Shown here one piece after another: positions 35,782 to 50,700 of a stretch of 64,000 nucleotides of DNA. Source of the DNA: Bathymodiolus brooksi (taxonomy: Eukaryota; Mollusca; Bivalvia; Mytilida; Modiolidae); assembly GCA_963680875.1 (NCBI GenBank), contig OY804588.1:76656829-76720828 (forward strand), in the 5' to 3' direction. The notes beneath the pieces were generated by a model. It was given only the letters and a program-made list of their open reading frames with translations. It had not been told where the DNA came from and did not search any database. A program made the position numbers and the translations under genes. Position 1 is the first letter of the stretch. The number at the start of each line of letters is the position of its first letter.

Positions 35782-38700
35782 CTAAAATATAAAACAGATG
35801 GTTAATGTACAGTTTTAGCTTTGTCTACCTGATTATGGTTAAAGGAATGGTAAAAGATTACGTAATATTTAATGTTAGATGTCAGATTTGTAATGTAGCG
35901 CTACGTTTGTTTCTTGTGTTACATGATTTCCCCTTCGGTATTCTCTAACGTTGCACTGGTATATTGTTAGATAAATTACGATACTTCAACAATGATGATA
36001 GTGCAATGGTTAATCATAGCGTTAGTTCGGTTGATTTATGTTTTTCTTACTATCACTGGGTCGATATCTCTGCTGGTGGACTATTATTCTCCGAGGGTAC
36101 TGGGTCGATATCTCTGCTTGTGGACTATTATTCCCCGAGGGTTTCGTATCGAACTTTACACTTCCTAAATCGTGTAATTATTATAAAAAACTAAGGTTCT
36201 CCACCTTCAGGTACAGATAATTTTAGCCGTTAGTTGTCTTATTTGCTACCAACGATTTTTTAAATTATTTGGCTTTCCAATCTTTCTTTGAGCGTACCTC
36301 ATGAATGTTACTCCAGAAACGTATCTTGTGCACTTAATTTGATATCTACGTTTTTGCTACGATAATTTGATAATGATGATGTTATACTTTACGTTATTTG
36401 TGCTTGTTTGCACATAGTGGTGTCCAACACATATTTTGTAATATCTTTGTTTTGTTTTTCTGCGGCTTGTGTACCCTATGTTGCCATTTCCTCTGGATTG
36501 CCCATTTTTTAATGCCCTTCTGGCATTTTCTAACGTTTATTCATACTGAATTAACTATCAACCATAGCGTTATTTCGGTTGATTTAACATTGAAAAAAAA
36601 GGAAGCAAAGTTGTATAATATTTAAAAACTAGAAATGTATGTATGTAACGTTCAAAATCAAAGTTAATTTTATCAATAATATTCACAACCTGCCCAAGAA
36701 AAGTTTGGATTTACAAAATGGGGTATTCTAAAGTCGTTAATCAAAGGCAAACATGCTAATCATTACACCAACGATGCGGTTCAGAAATAATAAGCACCAT
36801 TAGTCACTAACAACTGATTTACATGTAGTTTTACATTAATAGTTCCGTGTGGGATGTACGTTTCGCTTTCCGCAGAGAAACAATGTTCGATTCGTCTTTA
36901 CGCCCAGTTGTTTGTAAGAGGGTTCATGTCTTATTTACGTTATGTGTGTTTTTTTGTGTATAGTGGTGTCTAACACATATTGTGCTGTGTTTTTGTTTAG
37001 TTTTTCGTCGTCTTGTCTACCCCGTTTTCTCGGGATTGTCCATTTTTGATTGCCCTTTCGGTATTCTCTAACGTTTATATATTATAGTTAATTACCTCTG
37101 ATATTTGTTTTTTATATTCATCATTTTCTCTCAGCAGTTTTTGATGTCTTTCTTCCTCCTCACGACTAGCTAAAGATTCTGTGATAGCTCTCACCTCAGA
37201 ATTATACTTATTAGGACGTTTAGTAACCTCTATCATCTACAATTATCACATAACAAATATTGAATTATATTTCATTAGTCCTATGTATACATGAGTTACA
37301 TGTAGGCATGTGCAACTGGACGCTATGCAAGTAGTAATCGACCAATCAATTTAAAAATAGTTCACCGTTAAAACAAAACCATGAATCTTTGCACGTGGTA
37401 CTAAAATAATCCCAATTGAAAATGAGATACGATGAAAGTATTATAATTCGTGGAGTGCCAATTTTGACTTCATTAAAACTACGAAATATAATGTCCAATG
37501 AAATACAAAATTTCAATATCATTGTTTTGTGCCAATTATGAAACCACGAATATAAAGAACCCACGATCTGGGAATGTTTAATCGAACCAAGAAAATTGGC
37601 ATCCACGAATAAAAGTACTTTCACAGTATATAGAACACGTAGAAGTACTATTAACAATCCTGATATACTAATTTATCTTACATTTGGTAGAAAAAAAATC
37701 AATGTGAACAATAAGTTACATATAGAAGTATTTTAGCAAGTCTCGATTTTACCGTTGGTACAAAAATAAGCCACGTGGACGATACGATACATATAGAAGA
37801 ATTTTATCAAGGCGCGGTCGTGGTTTTGGTCGTATTGTTGCATTCAATGACTAGACTACCACCATTAACTTTAACCCTTACAAGTCTAGATCTTACCTTT
37901 GGTACAAAAATAAGCCCCATGGACAATAAGCTGCATAGAAGTATGGCTAAAGATACAAAGGCAAAGCTGGCGTTTTGTTGATTGTTTATTAATAGTGTAA
38001 TTGGAGCTGTTATTACACATAGCACCTGTAAAGTAAGGGAAACATGATGTACAAAGCTGGCGTTTTGTTGATTGTTTATTAATAGTGTAATTGGAGCTGT
38101 TATTACACATAACACCTGTAAAGTAAGGGAAACATGATGTACAAAGCTGACGTTTTGTTGATTGTTTATTAATAGTGTAATTGGAGCTGTTATTACACAT
38201 AGCACCTGTAAAGTAAGGGAAACATGATGTACAAAGCTGGCGTTTTGTTGATTGTTTATTAATAGTGTAATTGGAGCTGTTATTACACATAGCACCTGTA
38301 AAGTAAGGGAAACATGATGTACAAAGCTGGCGTTTTGTTGATTGTTTATTAATAGTGTAATTGGAGCTGTTATTACACATAGCACCTGTAAAGTAAGGGA
38401 AACATGATGTACAAAGCTGGCGTTTTGTTGATTGTTTATTAATAGTGTAATTGGAGCTGTTATTACACATAGCACCTGTAAAGTAAGGGAAACATGATGT
38501 ACATAGCTGGCGTTTTGTTGATTGTTTATTAATAGTGTAATCGGAGCTGTTATTACACATAACACCTGTAAAGTAAGGAAAACATGATGTACAACGCTGG
38601 CGTTTTGTTGATTGTTTATTAATAGTGTAATCGGAGCTGTTATTACACATAGCACCTGTAAAGTAAGTGAAATATGATGTACAAAGCTGACGTTTTGTTG

Positions 38701-41700
38701 ATTGTTTATTAATAGTGTAATCGGAGCTGTTATTACACATAGCACCTGTAAAGTAAGGGAAACATGATGTACAAAGCTGACGTTTTGTTGATTGTTTATT
38801 AATAGTGTAATCGGAGCTGTTATTACACATAGCACCTGTAAAGTAAGGGAAACATGATGTACAAAGCTGACGTTTTGTTGATTGTTTATTAATAGTGTAA
38901 TTGGAGCTGTTATTACACATAGCACCTGTAAAGTAAGGGAAACATGATGTACATAGCTGGCGTTTTGTTGATTGTTTATTAATAGTGTAATCGGAACTGT
39001 TATTACACATAGCACCTGTAAAGTAAAGGAAGCATGATGTACATAGCTGGCGTTTTGTTGATTGTTTATTAATAGTGTAATTGGAGCTGTTATTACACAT
39101 AGCACCTGTAAAGTAAGGGAAACATGATGTACAAAGCTGGCGTTTTGTTGATTGTTTATTAATAGTGTAATCGGAGCTGTTATTACACATAGCACCTGTA
39201 AAGTAAGGGAAACATGATGTACAAAGCTGACGTTTTGTTGATTGTTTATTAATAGTGTAATTGGAGCTGTTATTACACATAGCACCTGTAAAGTAAGGGA
39301 AACATGATGTACAAAGCTGGCGTTTTGTTGATTGTTTATTAATAGTGTAATTGGAGCTGTTATTACACATAGCACCTGTAAAGTAAGGGAAACATGATGT
39401 ACAAAGCTGGAGTTTTGTTGATTGTTTATTAATAGTGTAATTGGAGCTGTTATTACACATAGCACCTGTAAAGTAAGGGAAACATGATGTACATAGCTGG
39501 CGTTTTGTTGATTGTTTATTAATAGTGTAATCGGAGCTGTTATTACACATAACACCAGTAAAGTAAGGAAAACATGATGTACAACGCTGACGTTTTGTTG
39601 ATTGTTTATTAATAGTGTAATCGGAGCTGTTATTACACATAGCACCTGTAAAGTAAGGGAAACATGATGTACAAAGCTGACGTTTTGTTGATTGTTTATT
39701 AATAGTGTAATTGGAGCTGTTATTACACATAGCACCTGTAAAGTAAGGGAAACATGATGTACATAGCTGGCGTTTTGTTGATTGTTTATTAATAGTGTAA
39801 TCGGAGCTGTTATTACACATAGCACCTGTAAAGTAAGTGAAATATGATGTACATAGCTGGCGTTTTGTTGATTGTTTATTAATAGTGTAATCGGAGCTGT
39901 TATTACACATAGCACCTGTAAAGTAAGGGAAACATGATGTACAAAGCTGACGTTTTGTTGATTGTTTATTAATAGTGTAATCGGAGCTGTTATTACACAT
40001 AGCACCTGTAAAGTAAGTGAAATATGATGTACAAAGCTGACGTTTTGTTGATTGTTTATTAATAGTGTAATCGGAGCTGTTATTACACATAGCACCTGTA
40101 AAGTAAGGGAAACATGATGTACAAAGCTGACGTTTTGTTGATTGTTTATTAATAATGTAATCGGAGCTGTTATTACACATAGCACCTGTAAAGTAAGGGA
40201 AACATGATGTACATAGCTGACGTTTTGTTGATTGTTTATGAATAGTGAAATTGGAGCTGTTATTACACATAGCACCTGTAAAGTAAGGGAAACATGATGT
40301 ACAAAGCTGGCGTTTTGTTGATTGTTTATTAATAGTGTAATCGGAGCTGTTATTAAACATAACACCTGTAAAGGAAGGGAAACATGATGTACATAGCTGG
40401 CGTTTTGTTGATTGTTTATTAATAGTGTAATTGGAGCTGTTATTACACATAGCACCTGTAAAGTAAGGGAAACATGGTGTACAAAGCTGGCGTTTTGTTG
40501 ATTGTTTATTAATAGTGTAATTGGAGCTGTTATTACACATAGCACCTGTAAAGTAAGGGAAACATGATGTACAAAGCTGGCGTTTTGTTGATTGTTTATT
40601 AATAGTGTAATTGGAGCTGTTATTACACATAGCACCTGTAAAGTAAGGGAAACATGATGTACAAAGCTGGCGTTTTGTTGATTGTTTATTAATAGTGTAA
40701 TCGGAGCTGTTATTACACATAACACCTGTAAAGTAAGGAAAACATGATGTACATAGCTGGCGTTTTGTTGATTGTTTATTAATAGTGTAATCGGAGCTGT
40801 TATTACACATAGCACCTGTAAAGTAAGGGAAACATGATGTACAAAGCTGACGTTTTGTTGATTGTTTATTAATAGTGTAATTGGAGCTGTTATTACACAT
40901 AGCACCTGTAAAGTAAGGGTTACATGATGCACAAAGCTGGCGTTTTGTTGATTGTTTATTAATAGTGTAATCGGAGCTGTTATTACACATAACACCTGTA
41001 AAGTAAGGAAAACATGATGTACAAAGCTGGCGTTTTGTTGATTGTTTATTAATAGTGTAATCGGAGCTGTTATTACACATAACACCTGTAAAGGAAGGGA
41101 AACATGATGTACACAGCTGACGTTTTGTTGATTGTTTATTAATAGTGTAATCGGAGCTGTTATTACACATAGCACCTGTAAAGTAAGGGAAACATGATGT
41201 ACAAAGCTGACGTTTTGTTGATTGTTTATTAATAGTGTAATCGGAGCTGTTATTACACATAGCACCTGTAAAGTAAGGAAAACATGATGTACAAAGATGG
41301 CGTTTTGTTGATTGTTTATTAATAGTGTAATTGGAGCTGTTATTACACATAGCACCTGTAAAGTAAGGGAAACATGATGTACAAAGCTGGCGTTTTGTTG
41401 ATTGTTTATTGATAGTGTAATTGGAGCTGTTATTACACATAACACCTGTAAAGTAAGGAAAACATGATGTACAAAGCTGGCGTTTTGTTGATTGTTTATT
41501 AATAGTGTAATCGGAGCTGTTATTACACATAACACCTGTAAAGTAAGGAAAACATGATGTACATAGCTGGCGTTTTGTTGATTGTTTATTAATAGTGTAA
41601 TCGGAGCTGTTATTACACATAGCACCTGTAAAGTAAGGGAAACATGATGTACAAAGCTGACGTTTTGTTGATTGTTTATTAATAGTGTAATTGGAGCTGT

Positions 41701-44700
41701 TATTACACATAGCACCTGTAAAGTAAGGGAAACATGATGCACAAAGCTGGCGTTTTGTTGATTGTTTATTAATAGTGTAATCGGAGCTGTTATTACACAT
41801 AACACCTGTAAAGTAAGGAAAACATGATGTACAAAGCTGGCGTTTTGTTGATTGTTTATTAATAGTGTAATCGGAGCTGTTATTACACATAACACCTGTA
41901 AAGGAAGGGAAACATGATGTACACAGCTGACGTTTTGTTGATTGTTTATTAATAGTGTAATCGGAGCTGTTATTACACATAGCACCTGTAAAGTAAGGGA
42001 AACATGATGTACAAAGCTGACGTTTTGTTGATTGTTTATTAATAGTGTAATCGGAGCTGTTATTACACATAGCACCTGTAAAGTAAGGAAAACATGATGT
42101 ACAAAGCTGGCGTTTTGTTGATTGTTTATTAATAGTGTAATTGGAGCTGTTATTACACATAACACCTGTAAAGTAAGGAAAACATGATGTACATAGCTGG
42201 CGTTTTGTTGATTGTTTATTAATAGTGTAATCGGAGCTGTTATTACACATAGCACCTGTAAAGTAAGGGAAACATGATGTACAAAGCTGACGTTTTGTTG
42301 ATTGTTTATTAATAGTGTAATTGGAGCTGTTATTACACATAGCACCTGTAAAGTAAGGGAAACATGATGCACAAAGCTGGCGTTTTGTTGATTGTTTATT
42401 AATAGTGTAATCGGAGCTGTTATTACACATAACACCTGTAAAGTAAGGAAAACATGATGTACAAAGCTGGCGTTTTGTTGATTGTTTATTAATAGTGTAA
42501 TCGGAGCTGTTATTACACATAACACCTGTAAAGGAAGGGAAACATGATGTACACAGCTGACGTTTTGTTGATTGTTTATTAATAGTGTAATCGGAGCTGT
42601 TATTACACATAGCACCTGTAAAGTAAGGGAAACATGATGTACAAAGCTGACGTTTTGTTGATTGTTTATTAATAGTGTAATCGGAGCTGTTATTACACAT
42701 AGCACCTGTAAAGTAAGGAAAACATGATGTACAAAGCTGGCGTTTTGTTGATTGTTTATTAATAGTGTAATTGGAGCTGTTATTACACATAGCACCTGTA
42801 AAGTAAGGGAAACATGATGTACAAAGCTGGCGTTTTGTTGATTGTTTATTGATAGTGTAATTGGAGCTGTTATTACACATAACACCTGTAAAGTAAGGAA
42901 AACATGATGTACAAAGCTGGCGTTTTGTTGATTGTTTATTAATAGTGTAATCGGAGCTGTTATTACACATAACACCTGTAAAGTAAGGAAAACATGATGT
43001 ACATAGCTGGCGTTTTGTTGATTGTTTATTAATAGTGTAATCGGAGCTGTTATTACACATAGCACCTGTAAAGTAAGGGAAACATGATGTACAAAGCTGA
43101 CGTTTTGTTGATTGTTTATTAATAGTGTAATCGGAGCTGTTATTACACATAGCACCTGTAAAGTGAGTGAAATATGATGTACAAAGCTGACGTTTTGTTG
43201 ATTGTTTATTAATAGTGTAATCGGAGCTGTTATTACACATAGCACCTGTAAAGTAAGGGAAACATGATGTACAAAGCTGACGTTTTGTTGATTGTTTATT
43301 AATAATGTAATCGGAGCTGTTATTACACATAGCACCTGTAAAGTAAGGGAAACATGATGTACATAGCTGACGTTTTGTTGATTGTTTATGAATAGTGAAA
43401 TTGGAGCTGTTATTACACATAGCACCTGTAAAGTAAGGGAAACATGATGTACAAAGCTGGCGTTTTGTTGATTGTTTATTAATAGTGTAATCGGAGCTGT
43501 TATTAAACATAACACCTGTAAAGGAAGGGAAACATGATGTACATAGCTGGCGTTTTGTTGATTGTTTATTAATAGTGTAATTGGAGCTGTTATTACACAT
43601 AGCACCTGTAAAGTAAGGGAAACATGGTGTACAAAGCTGGCGTTTTGTTGATTGTTTATTAATAGTGTAATTGGAGCTGTTATTACACATAGCACCTGTA
43701 AAGTAAGGGAAACATGATGTACAAAGCTGGCGTTTTGTTGATTGTTTATTAATAGTGTAATTGGAGCTGTTATTACACATAGCACCTGTAAAGTAAGGGA
43801 AACATGATGTACAAAGCTGGCGTTTTGTTGATTGTTTATTAATAGAGTAATCGGAGCTGTTATTACACATAACACCTGTAAAGTAAGGAAAACATGATGT
43901 ACATAGCTGGCGTTTTGTTGATTGTTTATTAATAGTGTAATCGGAGCTGTTATTACACATAGCACCTGTAAAGTAAGGGAAACATGATGTACAAAGCTGA
44001 CGTTTTGTTGATTGTTTATTAATAGTGTAATTGGAGCTGTTATTACACATAGCACCTGTAAAGTAAGGGAAACATGATGTACAAAGCTGGCGTTTTGTTG
44101 ATTGTTTATTAATAGTGTAATCGGAGCTGTTATTACACATAACACCTGTAAAGTAAGGAAAACATGATGTACAAAGCTGGCGTTTTGTTGATTGTTTATT
44201 AATAGTGTAATCGGAGCTGTTATTACACATAACACCTGTAAAGGAAGGGAAACATGATGTACACAGCTGACGTTTTGTTGATTGTTTATTAATAGTGTAA
44301 TCGGAGCTGTTATTACACATAGCACCTGTAAAGTAAGGGAAACATGATGTACAAAGCTGACGTTTTGTTGATTGTTTATTAATAGTGTAATCGGAGCTGT
44401 TATTACACATAGCACCTGTAAAGTAAGGAAAACATGATGTACAAAGCTGGCGTTTTGTTGATTGTTTATTAATAGTGTAATTGGAGCTGTTATTACACAT
44501 AGCACCTGTAAAGTAAGGGAAACATGATGTACAAAGCTGGCGTTTTGTTGATTGTTTATTGATAGTGTAATTGGAGCTGTTATTACACATAGCACCTGTA
44601 AAGTAAGGGAAACATGATGTACAAAGCTGGCGTTTTGTTGATTGTTTATTAATAGTGTAATCGGAGCTGTTATTACACATAGCACCTGTAAAGTAAGGAA

Positions 44701-47700
44701 AACATGATGTACAAAGCTGGCGTTTTGTTGATTGTTTATTAATAGTGTAATCGGAGCTGTTATTACACATAGCACCTGTAAAGTAAGGAAAACATGATGT
44801 ACAAAGCTGACGTTTTGTTGATTGTTTATTAATAGTGTAATTGGAGCTGTTATTACACATAGCACCTGTAAAGTAAGGGAAACATGATGTACAAAGCTGA
44901 CGTTTTGTTGATTGTTTATTAATAGTGTAATTGGAGCTGTTATTACACATAGCACCTGTAAAGTAAGGAAAACATGATGTACAAAGCTGACGTTTTGTTG
45001 ATTGTTTATTAATAGTGTAATTGGAGCTGTTATTACACATAGCACCTGTAAAGTAAGGGAAACATGATGTACAAAGCTGGCGTTTTGTTGATTGTTTATT
45101 AATAGTGTAATTGGAGCTGTTATTACACATAACACCTGTAAAGTAAGGGAAACATGATGTACAAAGCTGACGTTTTGTTGATTGTTTATTAATAGTGTAA
45201 TTGGAGCTGTTATTACACATAGCACCTGTAAAGTAAGGGAAACATGATGTACAAAGCTGGCGTTTTGTTGATTGTTTATTAATAGTGTAATCGGAGCTGT
45301 TATTACACATAGCACCTGTAAAGTAAGGGAAACATGATGTACATAGCTGGCGTTTTGTTGATTGTTTATTAATAGTGTAATCGGAGCTGTTATTACACAT
45401 AGCACCTGTAAAGTAAGGGAAACATGATGTACAAAGCTGGAGTTTTGTTGATTGTTTATTAATAGTGTAATCGGAGCTGTTATTACACATAGCACCTGTA
45501 AAGTAAGGGAAACATGATGTACATAGCTGGCGTTTTGTTGATTGTTTATTAATAGTGTAATCGGAGCTGTTATTACACATAGCACCTGTAAAGTAAGGGA
45601 AACATGATGTACAAAGCTGGCGTTTTGTTGATTGTTTATTAATAGTGTAATTGGAGCTGTTATTACACATAGCACCTGTAAAGTCAGTGAAATATGATGT
45701 ACAAAGCTGGCGTTTTGTTGATTGTTTATTAATAGTGTAATTGGAGCTGTTATTACACATAGCACCTGTAAAGTAAGGAAAATATGATGTACAAAGCTGA
45801 CGTTTTGTTGATTGTTTATTAATAGTGTAATCGGAGCTGTTATTACACATAGCACCTGTAAAGTAAGGAAAACATGATGTACATAGCTGACGTTTTGTTG
45901 ATTGTTTATTAATAGTGTAATCGGAGCTGTTATTACACATAGCACCTGTAAAGTAAGGGAAACATGATGTACAAAGCTGGCGTTTTGTTGATTGTTTATT
46001 AATAGTGTAATCGGAGCTGTTATTACACATAACACCTGTAAAGTAAGTGAAATATGATGTACAAAGCTGGCGTTTTGTTGATTGTTTATTAATAGTGTAA
46101 TCGGAGCTGTTATTACACATAGCACCTGTAAAGTAAGGGAAACATGATGTACAAAGCTGGCGTTTTGTTGATTGTTTATTAATAGTGTAATCGGAGCTGT
46201 TATTACACATAGCACCTGTAAAGTAAGTGAAATATGATGTACAAAGCTGACGTTTTGTTGATTGTTTATTAATAGTGTAATTGGAGCTGTTATTACACAT
46301 AGCACCTGTAAAGTAAGTGAAACATGATGTACATAGCTGACGTTTTGTTGATTGTTTATTAATAGTGTAATCGGAGCTGTTATTACACATATCACCTGTA
46401 AAGTAAGGGAAACATGATGTACATAGCTGGCGTTTTGTTGATTGTTTATTAATAGTGTAATCGGAGCTGTTATTACACATAGCACCTGTAAAGTAAGGGA
46501 AACATGATGGACAAAGCTGGCGTTTTGTTGATTGTTTATTAATAGTGTAATTGGAGCTGTTATTACACATAACACCTGTAAAGTAAGGGAAACATGATGT
46601 ACAAAGCTGACGTTTTGTTGATTGTTTATTAATAGTGTAATTGGAGCTGTTATTACACATAGCACCTGTAAAGTAAGGGAAACATGATGTACAAAGCTGG
46701 CGTTTTGTTGATTGTTTATTAATAGTGTAATCGGAGCTGTTATTACACATAGCACCTGTAAAGTAAGGGAAACATGATGTACAAAGCTGACGTTTTGTTG
46801 ATTGTTTATTAATAGTGTAATTGGAGCTGTTATTACACATAGCACCTGTAAAGTAAGGGAAACATGATGTACAAAGCTGGCGTTTTGTTGATTGTTTATT
46901 AATAGTGTAATTGGAGCTGTTATTACACATAGCACCTGTAATGTAAGGAAAACATGATGTACAAAGCTGGCGTTTTGTTGATTGTTTATTAATAGTGTAA
47001 TTGGAGCTGTTATTACACATAGCACCTGTAAAGTAAGGGAAACATGATGTACAAAGCTGGCGTTTTGTTGATTGTTTATTAATAGTGTAATCGGAGCTGT
47101 TATTACACATAGCACCTGTAAAGTAAGGGAAACATGATGTACATAGCTGGCGTTTTGTTGATTGTTTATTAATAGTGTAATCGGAGCTGTTAATACACAT
47201 AGCACCTGTAAAGTAAGGGAAACATGATGTACATAGCTGGCGTTTTGTTGATTGTTTATTAATAGTGTAATCGGAGCTGTTATTACACATAGCACCTGTA
47301 AAGTAAGTGAAATATGATGTACAAAGCTGGCGTTTTGTTGATTGTTTATTAATAGTGTAATCGGAGCTGTTATTACACATAGCACCTGTAAAGTAAGGGA
47401 AACATGATGTACAAAGCTGGCGTTTTGTTGATTGTTTATTAATAGTGTAATCGGAGCTGTTATTACACATAGCACCTGTAAAGTAAGGGAAACATAATGT
47501 ACATAGCTGGCGTTTTGTTGATTGTTTATTAATAGTGTAATCGGAGCTGTTATTACACATAGCACCTGTAAAGTAAGGGAAACATGATGTACATAGCTGG
47601 CGTTTTGTTGATTGTTTATTAATAGTGTAATCGGAGCTGTTATTACACATAGCACCTGTAAAGTAAGGGAAACATGATGTACAAAGCTGGCGTTTTGTTG

Positions 47701-50700
47701 ATTGTTTATTAATAGTGTAATTGGAGCTGTTATTACACATAACACCTGTAAAGTAAGGGAAACATGATGTACAAAGCTGACGTTTTGTTGATTGTTTATT
47801 AATAGTGTAATTGGAGCTGTTATTACACATAGCACCTGTAAAGTAAGGGAAACATGATGTACAAAGCTGGCGTTTTGTTGATTGTTTATTAATAGTGTAA
47901 TCGGAGCTGTTATTACACATAGCACCTGTAAAGTAAGGGAAACATGATGTACAAAGCTGACGTTTTGTTGATTGTTTATTAATAGTGTAATTGGAGCTGT
48001 TATTACACATAGCACCTGTAAAGTAAGGGAAACATGATGTACAAAGCTGGCGTTTTGTTGATTGTTTATTAATAGTGTAATTGGAGCTGTTATTACACAT
48101 AGCACCTGTAATGTAAGGAAAACATGATGTACAAAGCTGGCGTTTTGTTGATTGTTTATTAATAGTGTAATTGGAGCTGTTATTACACATAGCACCTGTA
48201 AAGTAAGGGAAACATGGTGTACAAAGCTGGCGTTTTGTTGATTGTTTATTAATAGTGTAATTGGAGCTGTTATTACACATAGCACCTGTAAAGTAAGGGA
48301 AACATGATGTACAAAGCTGGCGTTTTGTTGATTGTTTATTAATAGTGTAATTGGAGCTGTTATTACACATAGCACCTGTAAAGTAAGGGAAACATGATGT
48401 ACAAAGCTGGCGTTTTGTTGATTGTTTATTAATAGTGTAATCGGAGCTGTTATTACACATAACACCTGTAAAGTAAGGAAAACATGATGTACATAGCTGG
48501 CGTTTTGTTGATTGTTTATTAATAGTGTAATCGGAGCTGTTATTACACATAGCACCTGTAAAGTAAGGGAAACATGATGTACAAAGCTGACGTTTTGTTG
48601 ATTGTTTATTAATAGTGTAATTGGAGCTGTTATTACACATAGCACCTGTAAAGTAAGGGTTACATGATGCACAAAGCTGGCGTTTTGTTGATTGTTTATT
48701 AATAGTGTAATCGGAGCTGTTATTACACATAACACCTGTAAAGTAAGGAAAACATGATGTACAAAGCTGGCGTTTTGTTGATTGTTTATTAATAGTGTAA
48801 TCGGAGCTGTTATTACACATAACACCTGTAAAGGAAGGGAAACATGATGTACACAGCTGACGTTTTGTTGATTGTTTATTAATAGTGTAATCGGAGCTGT
48901 TATTACACATAGCACCTGTAAAGTAAGGGAAACATGATGTACAAAGCTGACGTTTTGTTGATTGTTTATTAATAGTGTAATCGGAGCTGTTATTACACAT
49001 AGCACCTGTAAAGTAAGGAAAACATGATGTACAAAGATGGCGTTTTGTTGATTGTTTATTAATAGTGTAATTGGAGCTGTTATTACACATAGCACCTGTA
49101 AAGTAAGGGAAACATGATGTACAAAGCTGGCGTTTTGTTGATTGTTTATTGATAGTGTAATTGGAGCTGTTATTACACATAACACCTGTAAAGTAAGGAA
49201 AACATGATGTACAAAGCTGGCGTTTTGTTGATTGTTTATTAATAGTGTAATCGGAGCTGTTATTACACATAACACCTGTAAAGTAAGGAAAACATGATGT
49301 ACATAGCTGGCGTTTTGTTGATTGTTTATTAATAGTGTAATCGGAGCTGTTATTACACATAGCACCTGTAAAGTAAGGGAAACATGATGTACAAAGCTGA
49401 CGTTTTGTTGATTGTTTATTAATAGTGTAATTGGAGCTGTTATTACACATAGCACCTGTAAAGTAAGGGAAACATGATGCACAAAGCTGGCGTTTTGTTG
49501 ATTGTTTATTAATAGTGTAATCGGAGCTGTTATTACACATAACACCTGTAAAGTAAGGAAAACATGATGTACAAAGCTGGCGTTTTGTTGATTGTTTATT
49601 AATAGTGTAATCGGAGCTGTTATTACACATAACACCTGTAAAGGAAGGGAAACATGATGTACACAGCTGACGTTTTGTTGATTGTTTATTAATAGTGTAA
49701 TCGGAGCTGTTATTACACATAGCACCTGTAAAGTAAGGGAAACATGATGTACAAAGCTGACGTTTTGTTGATTGTTTATTAATAGTGTAATCGGAGCTGT
49801 TATTACACATAGCACCTGTAAAGTAAGGAAAACATGATGTACAAAGCTGGCGTTTTGTTGATTGTTTATTAATAGTGTAATTGGAGCTGTTATTACACAT
49901 AACACCTGTAAAGTAAGGAAAACATGATGTACATAGCTGGCGTTTTGTTGATTGTTTATTAATAGTGTAATCGGAGCTGTTATTACACATAGCACCTGTA
50001 AAGTAAGGGAAACATGATGTACAAAGCTGACGTTTTGTTGATTGTTTATTAATAGTGTAATTGGAGCTGTTATTACACATAGCACCTGTAAAGTAAGGGA
50101 AACATGATGCACAAAGCTGGCGTTTTGTTGATTGTTTATTAATAGTGTAATCGGAGCTGTTATTACACATAACACCTGTAAAGTAAGGAAAACATGATGT
50201 ACAAAGCTGGCGTTTTGTTGATTGTTTATTAATAGTGTAATCGGAGCTGTTATTACACATAACACCTGTAATGGAAGGGAAACATGATGTACACAGCTGA
50301 CGTTTTGTTGATTGTTTATTAATAGTGTAATCGGAGCTGTTATTACACATAGCACCTGTAAAGTAAGGGAAACATGATGTACAAAGCTGACGTTTTGTTG
50401 ATTGTTTATTAATAGTGTAATCGGAGCTGTTATTACACATAGCACCTGTAAAGTAAGGAAAACATGATGTACAAAGCTGGCGTTTTGTTGATTGTTTATT
50501 AATAGTGTAATTGGAGCTGTTATTACACATAGCACCTGTAAAGTAAGGGAAACATGATGTACAAAGCTGGCGTTTTGTTGATTGTTTATTGATAGTGTAA
50601 TTGGAGCTGTTATTACACATAACACCTGTAAAGTAAGGAAAACATGATGTACAAAGCTGGCGTTTTGTTGATTGTTTATTAATAGTGTAATCGGAGCTGT

